DNA from: Paenibacillus faecis
GTDB lineage: Bacteria > Bacillota > Bacilli > Paenibacillales > Paenibacillaceae
NCBI RefSeq assembly: GCF_008084145.1
Contig: NZ_VSDO01000001.1
Coordinates: 1,068,840-1,132,839, forward strand
Direction of reading: 5' to 3'
Length of the DNA stretch: 64,000 nt
Shown: positions 40,488 through 49,307 of the stretch, piece after piece
Position numbering within the stretch: position 1 is the stretch's first letter
Layout: each line of letters starts with the position of its first letter
Position numbers and translations under genes: made by a program
Notes under the pieces: model-generated
The model's database searches: none
What the model was told of the DNA's origin: nothing
Seen by the model: only the letters and a program-made list of their open reading frames with translations

Positions 40488-41710
40488 ATGCAATTACATA
40501 CGGGCCATTTCTATTGGCATCGGAATATGGAGCGAATCCCCCGATATCCGGCGGTAACCCGCAACCTGTCCTGCGACTGCCTGATTATCGGCGGGGGAAT
40601 CAGCGGCGCGCTGTGCGCTTATCTTCTGGGGAATCGGGGAGTTCGCTCCATTCTTGTCGAAAAAAAACGGATCGCCTCGGGCAGCACGCTGGCGAACACC
40701 GGTATCCTGCAATATGCCAACGACAAAACACTGACCTCGCTCATTCAAACATTCGGCGAACAAGCGGCCGTTCATTTTTACCGGCTGTGCCGGGAAGCCT
40801 TGGTCGATCTGAAAGAAATCTGTCGCGAACTGGCTCCCGGGTTTCCTCTTCATGAGCGCAGCAGCCTGTACCTGGCCAGCCTGGAAGAGGAGGTCGCCTC
40901 GCTCCGCCGGGAATACGAAACGTTGACACAGCACGGGTTTTCGGTGGAGTGGTGGGAGGAAGCGGACTTGGCCGCACGTTTCCCGTTCCGCAGGCCCGCC
41001 GCCATTTACACGCAGGGGGACGCGGAGATTCATCCATTCGCTCTGACGCACAGTTGGTAAGCCGGGCGGAGGCGAACGGCGTTCGAATTTTCGAGGAATC
41101 TCCCATAACGGGATGGAATTTTAAAGAGGACGGGGTCCTTTGCCGTACCGGTCAAATGACGATCCGGGCGCGGCATGTAATTTTCGCCACGGGATATGAA
41201 ACGCAAATGATCCATAAAGAGCCCGGCGCTTCACTGGTCGCCACTTATGCGGTCGTTACCGAGCCTGCGAATCATCTCGGCGACTGGTATGAACGAGCCA
41301 TGATCTGGGAAACGGCCAGGCCCTACCTGTATTTAAGGACTACGTCCGACGGGAGAATTATTGCCGGCGGGCTGGACGAACCGTTGAAAGATGGAACCCT
41401 TCAGGAAGGAAGGGAGTTTCATCAAAGCGGCAAGCTTTTGGAGCGGATCCACGCTCTTTTTCCCCGGACCAAACGCCTCAAAGCCGCCTACGCTTGGGGG
41501 GCCGTCTTTGGCGATACCCGGGACGGTTTCCCCTATATCGGAACCCACCCGGATTACCCGAATTGCTATTTCCTCGAAAATTACGGCGGCAACGGAACGG
41601 TTTGCGCTATGATGGCCGCGCGGATGATCGCCGATGCTCTGACAGGCAAGCCGCGGCCCGATATGGCCTGGTTTTCGCTGTCGCGAAGCACCAAGCCTTC
41701 TCCACCATAG
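40488..41710 (+). pseudogene. FAD-dependent oxidoreductase (DAO family), interrupted by a frameshift
   Basis: Two consecutive frames encode one protein of about 407 aa. The first (40488-41060) has the dinucleotide fold CLIIGGGISGALCAYLLGNR and VEKKRIASGSTLANTG and ends in HPFALTHSW plus TAA. The second continues with QLVSRAEANGVRIFEE, HVIFATGYETQM, SDGRIIAGGLDEP and the C-terminal NYGGNGTVCAMMAARM. The junction at about 41049-41054 reads CACAGTTGG where an intact frame needs CACCAGTTGG, i.e. one missing C. It could be a true pseudogene or a sequencing error. GAGGAGG precedes the ATG at 40488. Confidence 0.85.
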
Positions 41711-41757
41711 CCCTTACGGCGCAGCGTGCAGCCCGGCTGCAAGCGGTAGAGGCTGCT

Positions 41758-42960
41758 TTACGCCGCATCGACCGGTTCTCGAATCAATTTGCGGATCGCG
41801 ATCCAACTGAGGACGGGCGTCGCTCCCAACCCGAGCATCAGCCAAGTGACGGTCGTCATACGGGGGGCCAGCCCGAAAACAACGATAAACAGCAAGGTGC
41901 CCGCAAGCCGGCCAGCCATGATGCTCAGCTCGCGCAAAACGACCAGTTCCACCCGATGTTCCACGCTGTCCTTGTTTTTGCCGATCAAATCGAATACCGA
42001 GGAGGTTACCGGCAGCAAATACAGCGGCATAAACAGAGAAGTGCCGATCCCGAACAACATGAGCGTAAAATAGTTGACTTTCCAAAGCAGCGGGCCGATC
42101 ACCCCCGTGATCAACAAGGCGCCGATCAGCATTCCGTAATAACGGTGACTGATTTTCAGCCATTTTCCAACCGCCCAGAAGCTGACCAGGGAGACCAAGG
42201 AAGTCGCAAACGAAAATTGCCCGACTTTCCATTCCGCGGAGGTGCTGATATAGACCAGCAAAGTGACCAGGAAGGAAAATACCCCCTCCCGCAGGCCATG
42301 TGCCGCCGAGGCCGGCACGGCTTGCCGCCAGGGACTGTTTTTTTGAAAATGGCGAAAGGGGTCCATCCAGCGGTAGGTGCCGCCCCGTTTTCTTTTTTTC
42401 AGACGAAAGCTAAGCAGGATTCCAATCCCGTAGACGACGAGCGAAAGGGTAAAGATGACCCGATAGCCCACATCCCCTTTTAACATGGAAATCAGGCCCC
42501 CGGATGCCCATGGACCCAAAATTCCGATCACCGAACCTAAAATGCCGATCCAACCGTTGAATAAATCTCGGGTCTCCATATCGGTGACCTCAAAATAAAC
42601 GACATTGAAGGCGAGCCAAAACAGACCTGAACCGATTCCGAACAGAAAACCCAGCGGCCAGATGTAGTTGACCGTATGCGGACCGGCCCAAAGGACAAGC
42701 AAATAAAACAGGCCGGAGACGACGATGCCGAGCCGGAGCGAAATCATTTTGTCCCGCTCTTTCACCCATTTGCCGGCGATCCAAAACGTCAGTCCGAGCG
42801 CGAGCTGCTGGCTGAACGTGAACCAGCCGATCATCGCGAAATCTTGTCTGGCCTTCCAAAGATAGACGTTCAGGAAGGTTCCCGATAACGCTCCAGCCAG
42901 GACGAAAAGCCCGTTGACGGCTAAGAGCAGCCGGGATTGGCCGTTAAGCGAACGTTTCAT
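41758..42960 (-). CDS. MFS transporter (YqgE-like)
   Basis: 400 aa with about 11-12 membrane helices (e.g. LLLAVNGLFVLAGALSGTFL, SLRLGIVVSGLFYLLVLWAG, FSFATSLVSLVSFWAVGKWL). The cytoplasmic loop between halves is KKRKRGGTYRWMDPFRHFQK. No sequence cue fixes the substrate. The ATG at 42960 follows GGAGG. It is transcribed toward the broken oxidoreductase; the two stops are about 48 bases apart. Confidence 0.82.
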   Translation of the reverse strand: MKRSLNGQSRLLLAVNGLFVLAGALSGTFLNVYLWKARQDFAMIGWFTFSQQLALGLTFWIAGKWVKERDKMISLRLGIVVSGLFYLLVLWAGPHTVNYIWPLGFLFGIGSGLFWLAFNVVYFEVTDMETRDLFNGWIGILGSVIGILGPWASGGLISMLKGDVGYRVIFTLSLVVYGIGILLSFRLKKRKRGGTYRWMDPFRHFQKNSPWRQAVPASAAHGLREGVFSFLVTLLVYISTSAEWKVGQFSFATSLVSLVSFWAVGKWLKISHRYYGMLIGALLITGVIGPLLWKVNYFTLMLFGIGTSLFMPLYLLPVTSSVFDLIGKNKDSVEHRVELVVLRELSIMAGRLAGTLLFIVVFGLAPRMTTVTWLMLGLGATPVLSWIAIRKLIREPVDAA

Positions 42961-43022
42961 GCGTGTGCTCCTCCAGCGTTAAGGTGTATCCTGTAAGATG
43001 CCCAAAAGGGAGGGAACCAACA

Positions 43023-43064
43023 CAAAAAAGGACCTTTTCGCCGGAAATGCGCGAAAAGGTCCTT
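43023..43064 (-). terminator. Terminator of the mutS2 operon
   Basis: AAGGACCTTTTCGC (43028-43041) pairs perfectly with GCGAAAAGGTCCTT (43051-43064); seven T follow on the minus strand. It lies just after the zinc-ribbon gene. Confidence 0.9.
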
Positions 43065-43074
43065 GGGCCGTCCT

Positions 43075-43602
43075 CTATTGGCCACTCACCGTCCGAATCA
43101 AGGCGTTTCTGTCGTCCTCCGACAAAAATTTGCTCACATGGAAGCAGGCGGAGCATACGAACACGTTGAGTTTGGCCGTACCCGCCACAAGCGGCTGCTC
43201 AACCGCCTCCTGCCCGGCCGGTTCAAAGTCAGCCCCTAGCGGCTGGGTTCCGGCGAACATCATGTACTCCCGGCAATGCGGGCACTCCGGAATTTCATCC
43301 TGCCCGTCCAGTATTTTCTCCACGCCGGATTCATAGGCCAGCAGATCGCCGCCCGCAGCGGCGAAAGACTCCAGCCGGCGGATCGCGTTCAAATGGCTCT
43401 CTTCGTCCTCTTCCCAGAGATCGGTATCCGCCTCCTCGTCCGCTTCTACCTCCTCCTCCAGCTCCTCGGCGGAGCCGAGGGAGATATTAAGCGTGCGGTA
43501 GCCCTTCAACTCATTATGACAGTAAGGGCACTCTTCCTCCGGGCCAAGCTCCTCATCCCACACGATTTCGGTTTGACACCAGGGGCAAATCGTCGTTTCC
43601 AT
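43075..43602 (-). CDS. Acidic zinc-ribbon protein of unknown function
   Basis: 175 aa. N-terminal CPWC...CPYC ribbon (ICPWCQTEIVW and EECPYCHNELKG), an Asp/Glu-rich low-complexity middle (EELEEEVEADEEADTDLWEE), a second CPHC ribbon half (PECPHCREYMMFAG) and a VFVCSACFHVSKFL pair near the C terminus. The ATG at 43602 has AAAGGAGGGG ahead, so the 24-codon longer reading is rejected. Last gene after mutS2, a DUF350 protein and a 27-aa peptide. No named family recognised. Confidence 0.75.
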   Translation of the reverse strand: METTICPWCQTEIVWDEELGPEEECPYCHNELKGYRTLNISLGSAEELEEEVEADEEADTDLWEEDEESHLNAIRRLESFAAAGGDLLAYESGVEKILDGQDEIPECPHCREYMMFAGTQPLGADFEPAGQEAVEQPLVAGTAKLNVFVCSACFHVSKFLSEDDRNALIRTVSGQ

Positions 43603-43648
43603 GAACGGCCCCTCCTTTCTTTTACACCAAATATCGAAGCGTTTTTTT

Positions 43649-43732
43649 TTAAGCGTTCCACAAAAAAATGACACCGGCAGCCAGAAACAGCATCGCCGCC
43701 ACGAACAAAACCCTGACCAGGTTCTTCAACAT
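43649..43732 (-). CDS. 27-residue single-span membrane peptide
   Basis: Reads MLKNLVRVLFVAAMLFLAAG, then VIFLWNA and TAA: a basic N-terminal end followed by one hydrophobic helix. AGGAGGAG stands 6 bases before the ATG. It sits 12 bases after the DUF350 gene and 46 before the zinc-ribbon gene, all on one strand, so it is translated from the operon if real. Too short for routine annotation. Confidence 0.6.
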   Translation of the reverse strand: MLKNLVRVLFVAAMLFLAAGVIFLWNA

Positions 43733-43744
43733 GCCGTTCTCCTC

Positions 43745-44161
43745 CTATGCTATACATACTCCTATCACAAAGGATACCGATACCGAGACGGCCATCGCAA
43801 TGAATCCCACGGCGGTATTTCCGGCGGCGATTTCCTTGTCGATATGGAAAACCGGGGTTAAAAATTCAAACATGACATACGCCAGAAACAAGAGAAAGGC
43901 TCCAACAAAGGACCACGACATGAAATCGTAAATCGTAGGACGGGCGGTCGCATACTGCAAAATATTGCAAAGCCCGAAAATTTTGCCGCCCGTGGCGAGT
44001 GAAGCCGCCATATTCCCCCGCTTGATTTCATGCCAGCATCGGTACCTTGTGACGAGTTCAAAGCAGGAAAGAAATACGATCAATTCAACTATCGCTACCG
44101 AAAAATACCCGGCCATTAGGCCGATCGGCTGTTCCAGAAGCGGATCAATGGTTTCCTTCAA
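43745..44161 (-). CDS. DUF350 membrane protein
   Basis: 138 aa with four hydrophobic segments (YFSVAIVELIVFLSCFELVT; NMAASLATGGKIFGLCNIL; FMSWSFVGAFLLFLAYVMFE; AVGFIAMAVSVSVSFVIGV). The EIKRGNMAASLATGGKIFGL stretch is typical of DUF350. Start is TTG at 44161, 7 bases after GGGAGG. It lies 16 bases after mutS2. Function unknown. Confidence 0.8.
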   Translation of the reverse strand: MKETIDPLLEQPIGLMAGYFSVAIVELIVFLSCFELVTRYRCWHEIKRGNMAASLATGGKIFGLCNILQYATARPTIYDFMSWSFVGAFLLFLAYVMFEFLTPVFHIDKEIAAGNTAVGFIAMAVSVSVSFVIGVCIA

Positions 44162-44177
44162 ATCGCTTCCCTCCCGT

Positions 44178-46541
44178 TTACTTCAGCTCGGCTACCGTCA
44201 CACCGGTTCCGCCTTCCCCGTAATTTCCAAGTCGGTAGCTCTTGATATGCTTGTGCTTCCGGAGGTAATCCGAAATACCGGTGCGCAGAATCCCCGTGCC
44301 CTTGCCGTGAATGATGTAGATCTGGCCCAGATTGGCCAAATACGCTTCATCGATAAACCGGTCGACTTCAATGAGCGCTTCCTCCAGATTGGATCCGCGC
44401 AAATCGAGCTCGCTGCGGACCTGGTCGTCCCGCGTCCGCTTCACGTTGGCAACCGTGCGCTGCGCCTGTTTGGCCGGTGCGGGCGAACCGATCAGTTCCA
44501 GATCATCGATCGCTACCTTCATTTTCATAATGCCGAGCTGGACGAGCGCTTCTTTGGTGCCGGCCAGCTCGACGACATGCCCTTTTTGGTTCAGGCTGTA
44601 GACCATAACTTCATCGCCGGGCTCGATTTGCCGGGGCGCTTTGGCCGCTTTGCGCCCGGCCGCCTTTTTGCGCTGCTGAGGTTCGGCCTCGTCCAGCTGC
44701 TTCCGGGCGGCGATCAGTTTATGCTCCTTCACGGAGGCGCCTTCCTCCATCGCCAGCCTGCGCAGCTCGTCGATGATCTTCTCGGCCTCGCTTCGCGCCC
44801 TGGCCACGATCGCCCGAGCTTCTTCCTCGGCTTTTTCCAGCCTGCGGTCCTTCTGCTGCTCCAGCTTCTCCAGCTCCGCAGCATGGCGGCTTCTCAGAGC
44901 TTCCAGCTCCTTGCGCAGCTTCTCCGCCGATTCCCGCTCCTGCTCGGCCACGTTTCGGTTCTCTTCGAGCGAAGCGATCATATGCTCCACCCGCTGGTCC
45001 TCTTCCTTGATCTCGCCGCGGGCGTAATCCAGAATGCTGCCGGGAAGCCCCAGCCGCTCGGCGATCGCAAACGCGTTGCTTCGACCCGGAACTCCGACCA
45101 GTAACCGGTAGGTCGGACTCAGCGTGTTGACATCGAATTCCATACTTGCGTTGATGACCCCTTTGCGCTCGTAAGCATAGGCCTTCAGCTCACTGTAATG
45201 CGTCGTCGCCACCATCCGGCAGCCCAACGCATGGATATGCTCCAGGATGGCGATCGCCAAAGCGGAGCCTTCCGCCGGGTCGGTGCCCGCGCCGACTTCA
45301 TCCAGCAGCACCAGGCTCTTCGGCGTCATTTTGCTCAGAATGGAGATGATGTTGGTCATGTGGCTGGAGAAGGTACTCAAATTCTGCTCGATACTCTGCT
45401 CATCTCCGATGTCGGCATAAATCGCATCGAAGACGCAGAGCTGGCTTCCTTCCTCCGCGGGAACGAACAGCCCGGACATCGCCATCAGGCTGAGCAGGCC
45501 GATTGTCTTCAATGTAACCGTCTTCCCGCCCGTGTTCGGACCGGTGACGATGATGGTCGAATACTGGTTGCCGAGTTCCACATCGATCGGCACGACCTGC
45601 TCCGCCGGAATCAGCGGATGCCTTCCCCGCCGCAGCTTCATAAAGCCGCGGTCGTTCATACGCGGGAGGACCGCTTTCATCCCGCGCGCCAGACGGGCCT
45701 TCGCGAAAATAAAATCAAGCTGCGCCAGCACATCGATGTCATAAAGCAGCAGTTCGGCCTGCTCTCCGACCTGGGCGGTCAACTTCTGCAGGATCACCTC
45801 GATCTCGCGTTCTTCGCGCAGCCGGGTTTCGCGCAGCTTGTTGTTCATTGCCACGATCGATTCGGGCTCGATGAACAAGGTCGCTCCGGAGCCCGACTGG
45901 TCATGGACGATCCCGCCGAAATGGGACCGGTATTCCGCCTTGACCGGAATGACAAACCGGTCGCCCCGGATGGTAATCAATTGATCCTGGAGCATTTTGG
46001 CGACGCTCGAGGAACGGATCATCGCGTCCAATTTCTCGCGGATCCGCACCTCCCCGCCGCGTAATTCGCGGCGGATTTGCGCGAGTTCGGCACTGGCCGA
46101 GTCCACCACTTCCGCGCTTTCGTCAATGCAGCGTTTGATCGCTTCCTCCAGCGGCTTCTGCTCGCTCAGCGAATCGCTGAGCGTAAACAAAAGCGGAATC
46201 GGATGCTCCTCATGCATATTGGCCAAAAAGCGCTTGATTCGGCGAGACCCTTCCAACGTGGTGGCAATGCCGAGCAATTCATGGGGATTCAGCGTTCCGC
46301 CGATTCGCGCCCGCTTCGCCGCGGGAACGATATCCACGATGCCGCCGAAGGCCGGATAACCTTTGAGCCGGTCGACGGTAAAGGCTTCCTCCGTGGCCTG
46401 CAGCAACCGCTTTACATCCTCCAGGCCGGTCACGGGCGACAATTCCTCCGCCGTTTCCCTGCCCATTGGAGTCTGCGTATACTTCACCAATTGCTCTATA
46501 ATTTTTGGATATTCCATTGTTTTTAAAATTTTCTCGTCCAA
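44178..46541 (-). CDS. mutS2: Endonuclease MutS2
   Basis: 787 aa, without the mismatch-recognition domain of MutS. ATPase core has Walker A IVTGPNTGGKTVTLKT near 331-346, the Walker B region SLVLLDEVGAGTDPAEG and the following ATTHYSELK. A long coiled-coil insertion (about 510-610) and a C-terminal Smr nuclease domain follow (SELDLRGSNLEEALIEVDRF; IIHGKGTGILRTGI). Members suppress homologous recombination or rescue collided ribosomes. The start is TTG at 46541 with GGGGAG ahead; MDEKILKTMEYPKI fits the family N terminus. Confidence 0.95.
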   Translation of the reverse strand: MDEKILKTMEYPKIIEQLVKYTQTPMGRETAEELSPVTGLEDVKRLLQATEEAFTVDRLKGYPAFGGIVDIVPAAKRARIGGTLNPHELLGIATTLEGSRRIKRFLANMHEEHPIPLLFTLSDSLSEQKPLEEAIKRCIDESAEVVDSASAELAQIRRELRGGEVRIREKLDAMIRSSSVAKMLQDQLITIRGDRFVIPVKAEYRSHFGGIVHDQSGSGATLFIEPESIVAMNNKLRETRLREEREIEVILQKLTAQVGEQAELLLYDIDVLAQLDFIFAKARLARGMKAVLPRMNDRGFMKLRRGRHPLIPAEQVVPIDVELGNQYSTIIVTGPNTGGKTVTLKTIGLLSLMAMSGLFVPAEEGSQLCVFDAIYADIGDEQSIEQNLSTFSSHMTNIISILSKMTPKSLVLLDEVGAGTDPAEGSALAIAILEHIHALGCRMVATTHYSELKAYAYERKGVINASMEFDVNTLSPTYRLLVGVPGRSNAFAIAERLGLPGSILDYARGEIKEEDQRVEHMIASLEENRNVAEQERESAEKLRKELEALRSRHAAELEKLEQQKDRRLEKAEEEARAIVARARSEAEKIIDELRRLAMEEGASVKEHKLIAARKQLDEAEPQQRKKAAGRKAAKAPRQIEPGDEVMVYSLNQKGHVVELAGTKEALVQLGIMKMKVAIDDLELIGSPAPAKQAQRTVANVKRTRDDQVRSELDLRGSNLEEALIEVDRFIDEAYLANLGQIYIIHGKGTGILRTGISDYLRKHKHIKSYRLGNYGEGGTGVTVAELK

Positions 46542-46693
46542 GAACGTTCACTACTCCCCTCGGGCTATGATCCCATTATAGCGAATGAGGCCATTTTTCG
46601 CCATTTCCCCGGCGTCGTACATAAAAATGTCCCGACCGGAACAAGATAATTGAGGATTATCACACGTTATTTTGAAGAAGGAGGCCAAGTGCC

Positions 46694-47041
46694 ATGAATT
46701 TTTTGGGACATGTCGTCCGCTTTATCGTCTCGGCCCTCGTTCTGCTTGTTGTCGGCTGGATCGTTCCGCAATTCAGCATCGGCGGATTCGGCAGCGCCCT
46801 GCTCCTTGCGCTCGTCATCGCTTTATTGGGCTGGGCGATCGAGGGAATCTTCGGTAAAAGGGTCACTCCGTTCGGAAGAGGCATCGTCGGCTTTATCACC
46901 AGCGCCTTGGTGATATGGTTGGCCCAGTTTATCGTCTCCGGCGTCTCCGTATCGATGATCGGAGCATTGCTGGCCGCGCTGGTGATCGGGATCATCGACC
47001 TGTTCATTCCGGTATCCACGCCGTTTGACGCCGGAAAATAA
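46694..47041 (+). CDS. Phage-holin-like 4-TM membrane protein (YvlD-like)
   Basis: 115 aa with four hydrophobic helices (FIVSALVLLVVGWIVPQFSI; FGSALLLALVIALLGWAIEG; GIVGFITSALVIWLAQFIVS; LLAALVIGIIDLFIP). Belongs to the chromosomal family distantly resembling phage holins; not evidence for a prophage. The ATG at 46694 follows GAAGGAGG. Single gene with a terminator. Confidence 0.82.
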   Translation: MNFLGHVVRFIVSALVLLVVGWIVPQFSIGGFGSALLLALVIALLGWAIEGIFGKRVTPFGRGIVGFITSALVIWLAQFIVSGVSVSMIGALLAALVIGIIDLFIPVSTPFDAGK

Positions 47042-47073
47042 TAGTAGTCAAACCCGATAGAGACCAACGAATC

Positions 47074-47104
47074 AAATCCGTCCCCTTCCCCGGACGGATT
47101 TGTT
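47074..47104 (+). terminator. Terminator of the holin-like gene
   Basis: AAATCCGTCC (47074-47083) pairs perfectly with GGACGGATTT (47092-47101), followed by TGTTCTGTTT. Confidence 0.75.
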
Positions 47105-47222
47105 CTGTTTCCCCGTGTTCGAATTCACGATTCCTTCAAATCTTGTTCGACTCCCTCCTGTCTATCTACGCTATAATAATTCTTGATATTGTCAAAAAAA
47201 CGTCATACAGAGAGGGATTAGC

Positions 47223-47597
47223 GTGAAAAAAACAGTTGCCGTTTTAATTTCTTCTGTACTTATTCTCCTGTTGGCTGCTTGCGGCGGAGGCAGCGGTTCC
47301 GGAAACAGCAGCGCGGCAAGCGATGTAAAGCCGGAAGCCGAATTGGTGATCGAAGCATCCAACTACAAGTTTGATCAAGCGGAGTATCGCCTTAAGAAAG
47401 ATGTTCCCGTCAAAATCACGTTTAAAAATGTGGAGGGCAATCACGGCATTCTTGTCCCGGGCCTCAAGCTCCACCTGGATGGCAAGAAAGATTCAGCCGT
47501 CATTATCCCGAAGGAAACGGGAGAGTTTGAAGTAGCCTGTTCTATCATGTGCGGTAGCGGACACGGCTCGATGATCTCCAAAATCATCGTGGAATAG
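47223..47597 (+). CDS. Lipoprotein with a stand-alone CuA/cupredoxin domain
   Basis: 124 aa. Lipoprotein signal with lipobox LLAAC (lipid-Cys about residue 20), Gly/Ser linker, then a cupredoxin fold. Ligand set is NHGILVPGL (His) and CSIMCGSGHGSM (two Cys, His, Met), the binuclear CuA arrangement of cytochrome oxidase subunit II but without its membrane helices. May deliver copper or electrons to a terminal oxidase. Start GTG at 47223 with AGAGAGGGAT ahead. No oxidase genes nearby. Confidence 0.82.
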   Translation: MKKTVAVLISSVLILLLAACGGGSGSGNSSAASDVKPEAELVIEASNYKFDQAEYRLKKDVPVKITFKNVEGNHGILVPGLKLHLDGKKDSAVIIPKETGEFEVACSIMCGSGHGSMISKIIVE

Positions 47598-47604
47598 CAG
47601 AAAC

Positions 47605-47637
47605 AGAGCCCCCGGCGTTTTCAGCCGGGGGCTCTGC
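47605..47637. terminator. Hairpin terminator between the CuA lipoprotein and zapA
   Basis: CAGAGCCCCCGGC (47605-47617) pairs perfectly with GCCGGGGGCTCTG (47625-47637). The minus strand then reads TTTCTGC and the plus strand lacks a T-run, so it serves mainly zapA. Confidence 0.7.
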
Positions 47638-47648
47638 CATTACCTGTC

Positions 47649-49196
47649 CTAATTTTGGTCCTGCTCAATCAGTTCGATCCATTCGTTGTACTCGTTCTGC
47701 AGCTTGGCGTAGTCGTCTTTCAGGCGGCGGTATTCCTCTTCCCGCTGCTGCACCTTCTCGCGTTCCACTTCGCGCTCGGCCTGAAGCAAGCGATATTCAT
47801 GGGAGATAATTTCGTAACTGTCCGTAATCTCCTGCAACTGTGCGGCGATCTCTTCCTTCTGTTTCTCAAGCTCGCCGTATTCCGCGGAGAGGGTCAACGT
47901 CCGCTCGCCTCCGGCGGCGCATTCCTGCTGCCATTCCGCCAGTTGACGCTGCAATTCGGCCTCGGTTTCCCGCCAGGACGCCAATTCTCCCTGCGCGGCC
48001 GCAAGCTGCTCTCTCCATTCGTTTTCGCGCCGTTCGGCCGCTTTACGGGACTCCTCCAATTCCTCCGCGAGCGCAACATATTCCTGCATTTCCCGCTCGC
48101 TTTCCTCAAGCCGCAAACGCAGACGCTTGCTCTCCTCTTCCAGCTGCCGCTTGTCCTCGCCGGCCAGTTCGGCCGCCTTCTTGGCGGATTGGCGTTCGCC
48201 TTCAACCTGCGAAAGCTTGGCCTTCAAAGATTGCAAATCCTCTTCCAGCTGCGCGGATTTCTCCTGTTCGGACAATCTCTGCTCTTTCGCCGCCTCCAGT
48301 TCCCCGGTTACGGTCCGAAGCTGTTCCTCCAGCGAATTCGTCCGCTCTTCCGCCTCCAAAAGAGTGATCTCCAGCCGGCTTAGCTCATCGTTTCGCTTCT
48401 CCGCCAGTTTATGCCAGGAACTCTCGTTCTGTACGGCCGCCGTCAGCTCCGTGCGAAGCTTGTTCTCGCGTTCCTGGGCCTCCTGGAGCGAACGGGTATG
48501 CTTTTTGGCTTCCGCGTCGGCCGCCTGAATCGACTGATGCGCGAGCTTAAGCTGCTGCTCCAGCTTCATACCGTGCTCTTTCGCCCGTTGTTCCGCCGTT
48601 TTGGCGGCCTCTTCCCGCTGCGCGGACGCCTTGAGCTGCTGCTGCAACTGCTCCCGTTCTTCCTTCGCCTTGCGGGCATCCTGCTCCACCGTGCGCAGCT
48701 TCGCTTGAAGCTGCCCGTTGCTCCCGCGCTGCTCGGCCAACTGGCGCTCCAGTTCCTGAATCCGGGCCGTGGCCTTTCGGATTTCCTCGTCGCGTTCCTT
48801 CAAACCGGCTTCGGCTCGGCTAGCCTTGTCCTCAAGCTGTTTCTTATCGCTTTTTAACTGGTGATGCTGCTCCTGCAATTCTTTATAATCATGTTCCTGC
48901 TTCGTCTGGAGCGCCTGCATCACGGAAATTTCCTGGGCGAGGCTTGCCTTCTCACGCAATGTCCGGTCCAGTTCGTCCTGGAGCTGCTCCGCTCGCACCG
49001 CTTCTTCCGCCATACGGACGGCGGCGAGCACCGCCAGCCGCGGGGTATCGAGATGGGAATACATCTTGGCGATGGAACGCATCTGCTCGTCGACGCGCCG
49101 GGCTACCTGCTTGGTGTATTCCGCATTACTCCCGACGATTTTATATGAAGTGCCGTATATTTCCACATTTACACTAATACGGTCAGGGTTATTCAC
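47649..49196 (-). CDS. zapA: Cell-division protein ZapA fused to a very long coiled coil
   Basis: 515 aa. Residues 1-90 are a ZapA domain (RISVNVEIYGTSYKIVGSNA, KQVARRVDEQMRSIAKMYSH, LAVLAAVRMAEEAV), normally the whole protein. The rest, about 420 residues, is near-continuous Glu/Gln/Arg/Lys/Leu coiled coil. ZapA bundles FtsZ filaments at the division site; the extension could be a spacer or an FtsZ cross-linking rod (inference). Start GTG at 49196 lies 9 bases after GGAGG; a TTG two codons earlier is too close to it. Confidence 0.88.
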   Translation of the reverse strand: MNNPDRISVNVEIYGTSYKIVGSNAEYTKQVARRVDEQMRSIAKMYSHLDTPRLAVLAAVRMAEEAVRAEQLQDELDRTLREKASLAQEISVMQALQTKQEHDYKELQEQHHQLKSDKKQLEDKASRAEAGLKERDEEIRKATARIQELERQLAEQRGSNGQLQAKLRTVEQDARKAKEEREQLQQQLKASAQREEAAKTAEQRAKEHGMKLEQQLKLAHQSIQAADAEAKKHTRSLQEAQERENKLRTELTAAVQNESSWHKLAEKRNDELSRLEITLLEAEERTNSLEEQLRTVTGELEAAKEQRLSEQEKSAQLEEDLQSLKAKLSQVEGERQSAKKAAELAGEDKRQLEEESKRLRLRLEESEREMQEYVALAEELEESRKAAERRENEWREQLAAAQGELASWRETEAELQRQLAEWQQECAAGGERTLTLSAEYGELEKQKEEIAAQLQEITDSYEIISHEYRLLQAEREVEREKVQQREEEYRRLKDDYAKLQNEYNEWIELIEQDQN

Positions 49197-49252
49197 AGCC
49201 AAGTGCCTCCTTCGGTCGGGGTTTCATCTCAGATGTCTGTATTTGAACAAAA

Positions 49253-49292
49253 GTCACATCGAATATTTGCATAAGGAATGATTCGATGTGAC
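49253..49292 (-). terminator. Terminator of pheST
   Basis: GTCACATCGAA (49253-49263) pairs perfectly with TTCGATGTGAC (49282-49292); TTTTGTTC follows on the minus strand. Confidence 0.75.
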
Positions 49293-49307
49293 TCTGTTTA
49301 ATTCCTG

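Noticed and set aside
46694..47041. Holin-like gene as a sign of prophage
   Set aside because: The family is a common chromosomal 4-TM protein and no other phage gene, integrase or att repeat is nearby.
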